Assembly (NCBI GenBank): GCA_937874455.1
Contig: CALNBE010000294.1
Coordinates: 1-5,943, forward strand
DNA: 5,943 nucleotides
From: an uncultured Opitutia bacterium
Lineage (GTDB): Bacteria; Verrucomicrobiota; Verrucomicrobiia; Opitutales; UBA953
Direction: 5' to 3'
The translations under genes were made by a program, and so were the position numbers. Numbering within the stretch: position 1 is the first letter of the stretch; each line of letters opens with the position of its first letter. Shown piece by piece: positions 5,151-5,943 of this stretch. The notes below the pieces were generated by a model. That model made no database searches. It saw only the letters and a program-made list of their open reading frames with translations, and was not told the origin of the DNA.

Positions 5151-5943
5151 ATGTCCCAATCCTCCAATAACCTTGCCGCTTACAGTTGGTCCATCGCCGA
5201 CCTCCTCCGCGGTGACTTCAAGCAGAGCCAATACGGTCGCATCATTCTGCCCTTTACCCTGCTCCGCCGCCTCGAATGCGTGCTCGCCCCGACCAAGGCA
5301 AACGTGCTCGCCGAGGCTGAAAAACTCGCCAAACAAAATCTCCCCGAGGAGGCTCAGGAAAAACTCCTCCTCCGCGCCACCGGCGGCCTTTCCTTCTTCA
5401 ACACTTCGCGCATGGACCTCGCCACCCTCGGCGAGTCCGGCATCAAGGCCAACCTCGAGTCCTACGTCGCCGCCTTCTCCAAGGACGCCCGCGAGATCTT
5501 CGAGTATTTCAACTTCGCCGAATTCATCGGCCAGCTCAACGACGCCAACCTCCTCTACAAAGTCGTCCAGCGCGTCCGCCAGTCCGACCTCAGCCCCGCC
5601 GCCGTCTCCAACCACGAGATGGGCCTCGTCTTCGAGGAACTGATCCGGCGCTTCGCCGAAAGCTCCAACGAGACCGCCGGCGAACACTTCACGCCCCGCG
5701 ACATCGTGCGCCTCACCACTTCGCTCGTCTTCATGGAAGACGACGAAGCCCTCACCAAGCCCGGCATCATCCGCACCCTCTACGACCCCACCGCCGGCAC
5801 CGGCGGTTTCCTCTCCGCCGGCATGGAATACGTGCACGAGCTCAATCCCCGCGCCGTCATCCGCGCCTTCGGCCAGGAACTCAACCCCGAGAGCTACGCC
5901 ATCTGCAAGGCCGACATGCTCATCAAGGGCCAGCACGTCTCCC
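5151..5943 (+). CDS. hsdM: Type I restriction-modification system DNA methyltransferase subunit HsdM (3' end outside window)
   Basis: The frame is open from ATG 5151 to the window edge, giving 264 visible codons of a protein that usually has about 500. The first part (IADLLRGDFKQSQYGRIILP, then FTLLRRLECVL) is the typical N-terminal helical domain of HsdM. The N6-adenine methyltransferase domain begins near residue 155 (HEMGLVFEELIRRF), followed by HFTPRD at 179-184 and motif I DPTAGTGGFL at 212-221, which binds S-adenosylmethionine. The stretch GQELNPESYAICKADMLIKG is also characteristic. The catalytic NPPF/NPPY motif lies beyond the edge. HsdM methylates adenine in the host target site and joins HsdS and HsdR in the restriction complex, so those genes are expected downstream. 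ATG 5151 is the only likely start: no ATG, GTG, TTG or CTG lies in frame between it and the upstream in-frame stop at 5091. Its leader has no close Shine-Dalgarno. Codon use looks like that of smc, with no obvious sign of recent transfer. Confidence 0.93.
   Translation, partial: MSQSSNNLAAYSWSIADLLRGDFKQSQYGRIILPFTLLRRLECVLAPTKANVLAEAEKLAKQNLPEEAQEKLLLRATGGLSFFNTSRMDLATLGESGIKANLESYVAAFSKDAREIFEYFNFAEFIGQLNDANLLYKVVQRVRQSDLSPAAVSNHEMGLVFEELIRRFAESSNETAGEHFTPRDIVRLTTSLVFMEDDEALTKPGIIRTLYDPTAGTGGFLSAGMEYVHELNPRAVIRAFGQELNPESYAICKADMLIKGQHVS

Noticed and set aside
3905..5167. 420-codon open frame on the minus strand opposite the smc 3' end
   Set aside because: It is a shadow frame with V/G/E-biased translation and no recognisable motif, and it spans the conserved ATPase motifs of smc on the other strand.
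5076..5936. 286-codon minus-strand frame opposite hsdM
   Set aside because: The plus strand encodes clear HsdM motifs over the same bases; the minus frame is compositionally biased.
1..5943. CRISPR array, tRNA, rRNA or insertion sequence
   Set aside because: No regularly spaced long direct repeats, no cloverleaf-like stretch, no rRNA-like sequence and no transposase motif were seen on either strand.

Overview
The window is GC-rich and densely coding. It reads as chromosomal DNA of a Verrucomicrobiota bacterium, most plausibly of the Opitutaceae type. That placement is an inference from three things: the character of the SMC protein (including an acidic insert near its C-terminal head), the style of the hypothetical membrane-anchored protein, and the lack of Shine-Dalgarno sequences at the starts. 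No marker gene fixes the taxonomy.

Layout. Positions 1-240 (+) hold the 3' end of an RNA-ligase-like nucleotidyltransferase gene, with motifs IV and V visible. It converges, across 46 bp, on an uncharacterised membrane-anchored protein gene at 287-1048 (-). A 288-bp divergent intergenic region (1049-1336) follows; its right half is strikingly pyrimidine-rich on the + strand. Positions 1337-5104 (+) encode a complete, intact chromosome segregation ATPase SMC of 1255 aa, with Walker A, Q-loop, hinge, LSGGQ signature, Walker B and switch histidine all present. After 46 bp, a type I restriction-modification methyltransferase gene (hsdM) starts at 5151 (+) and runs off the right edge. It is likely the first gene of an hsd operon.

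Functionally the window mixes a housekeeping chromosome-organisation gene (smc) with a probable defence locus (hsdM onward) and an RNA-repair-type ligase. Nothing in the sequence shows these working as one system, and the SMC looks like the housekeeping protein rather than a defence SMC.

The most unusual signal is a short dispersed repeat with core TTTCCTCCGC, usually the right half of a palindrome built on GGAAATTTCC. The exact 10-mer occurs six times on the + strand (starting at 273, 1271, 1293, 2457, 3108, 3130) and once on the - strand (1506-1515). Under equal base frequencies about 0.01 would be expected in both strands of this window. Copies lie at the convergent gene ends, as a pair in the smc leader, in a coiled-coil arm of smc, and as an in-frame tandem pair inside the SMC hinge. 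The two pairs share the same 22-bp spacing. This resembles, by analogy only, palindromic elements that invade reading frames in other bacteria.
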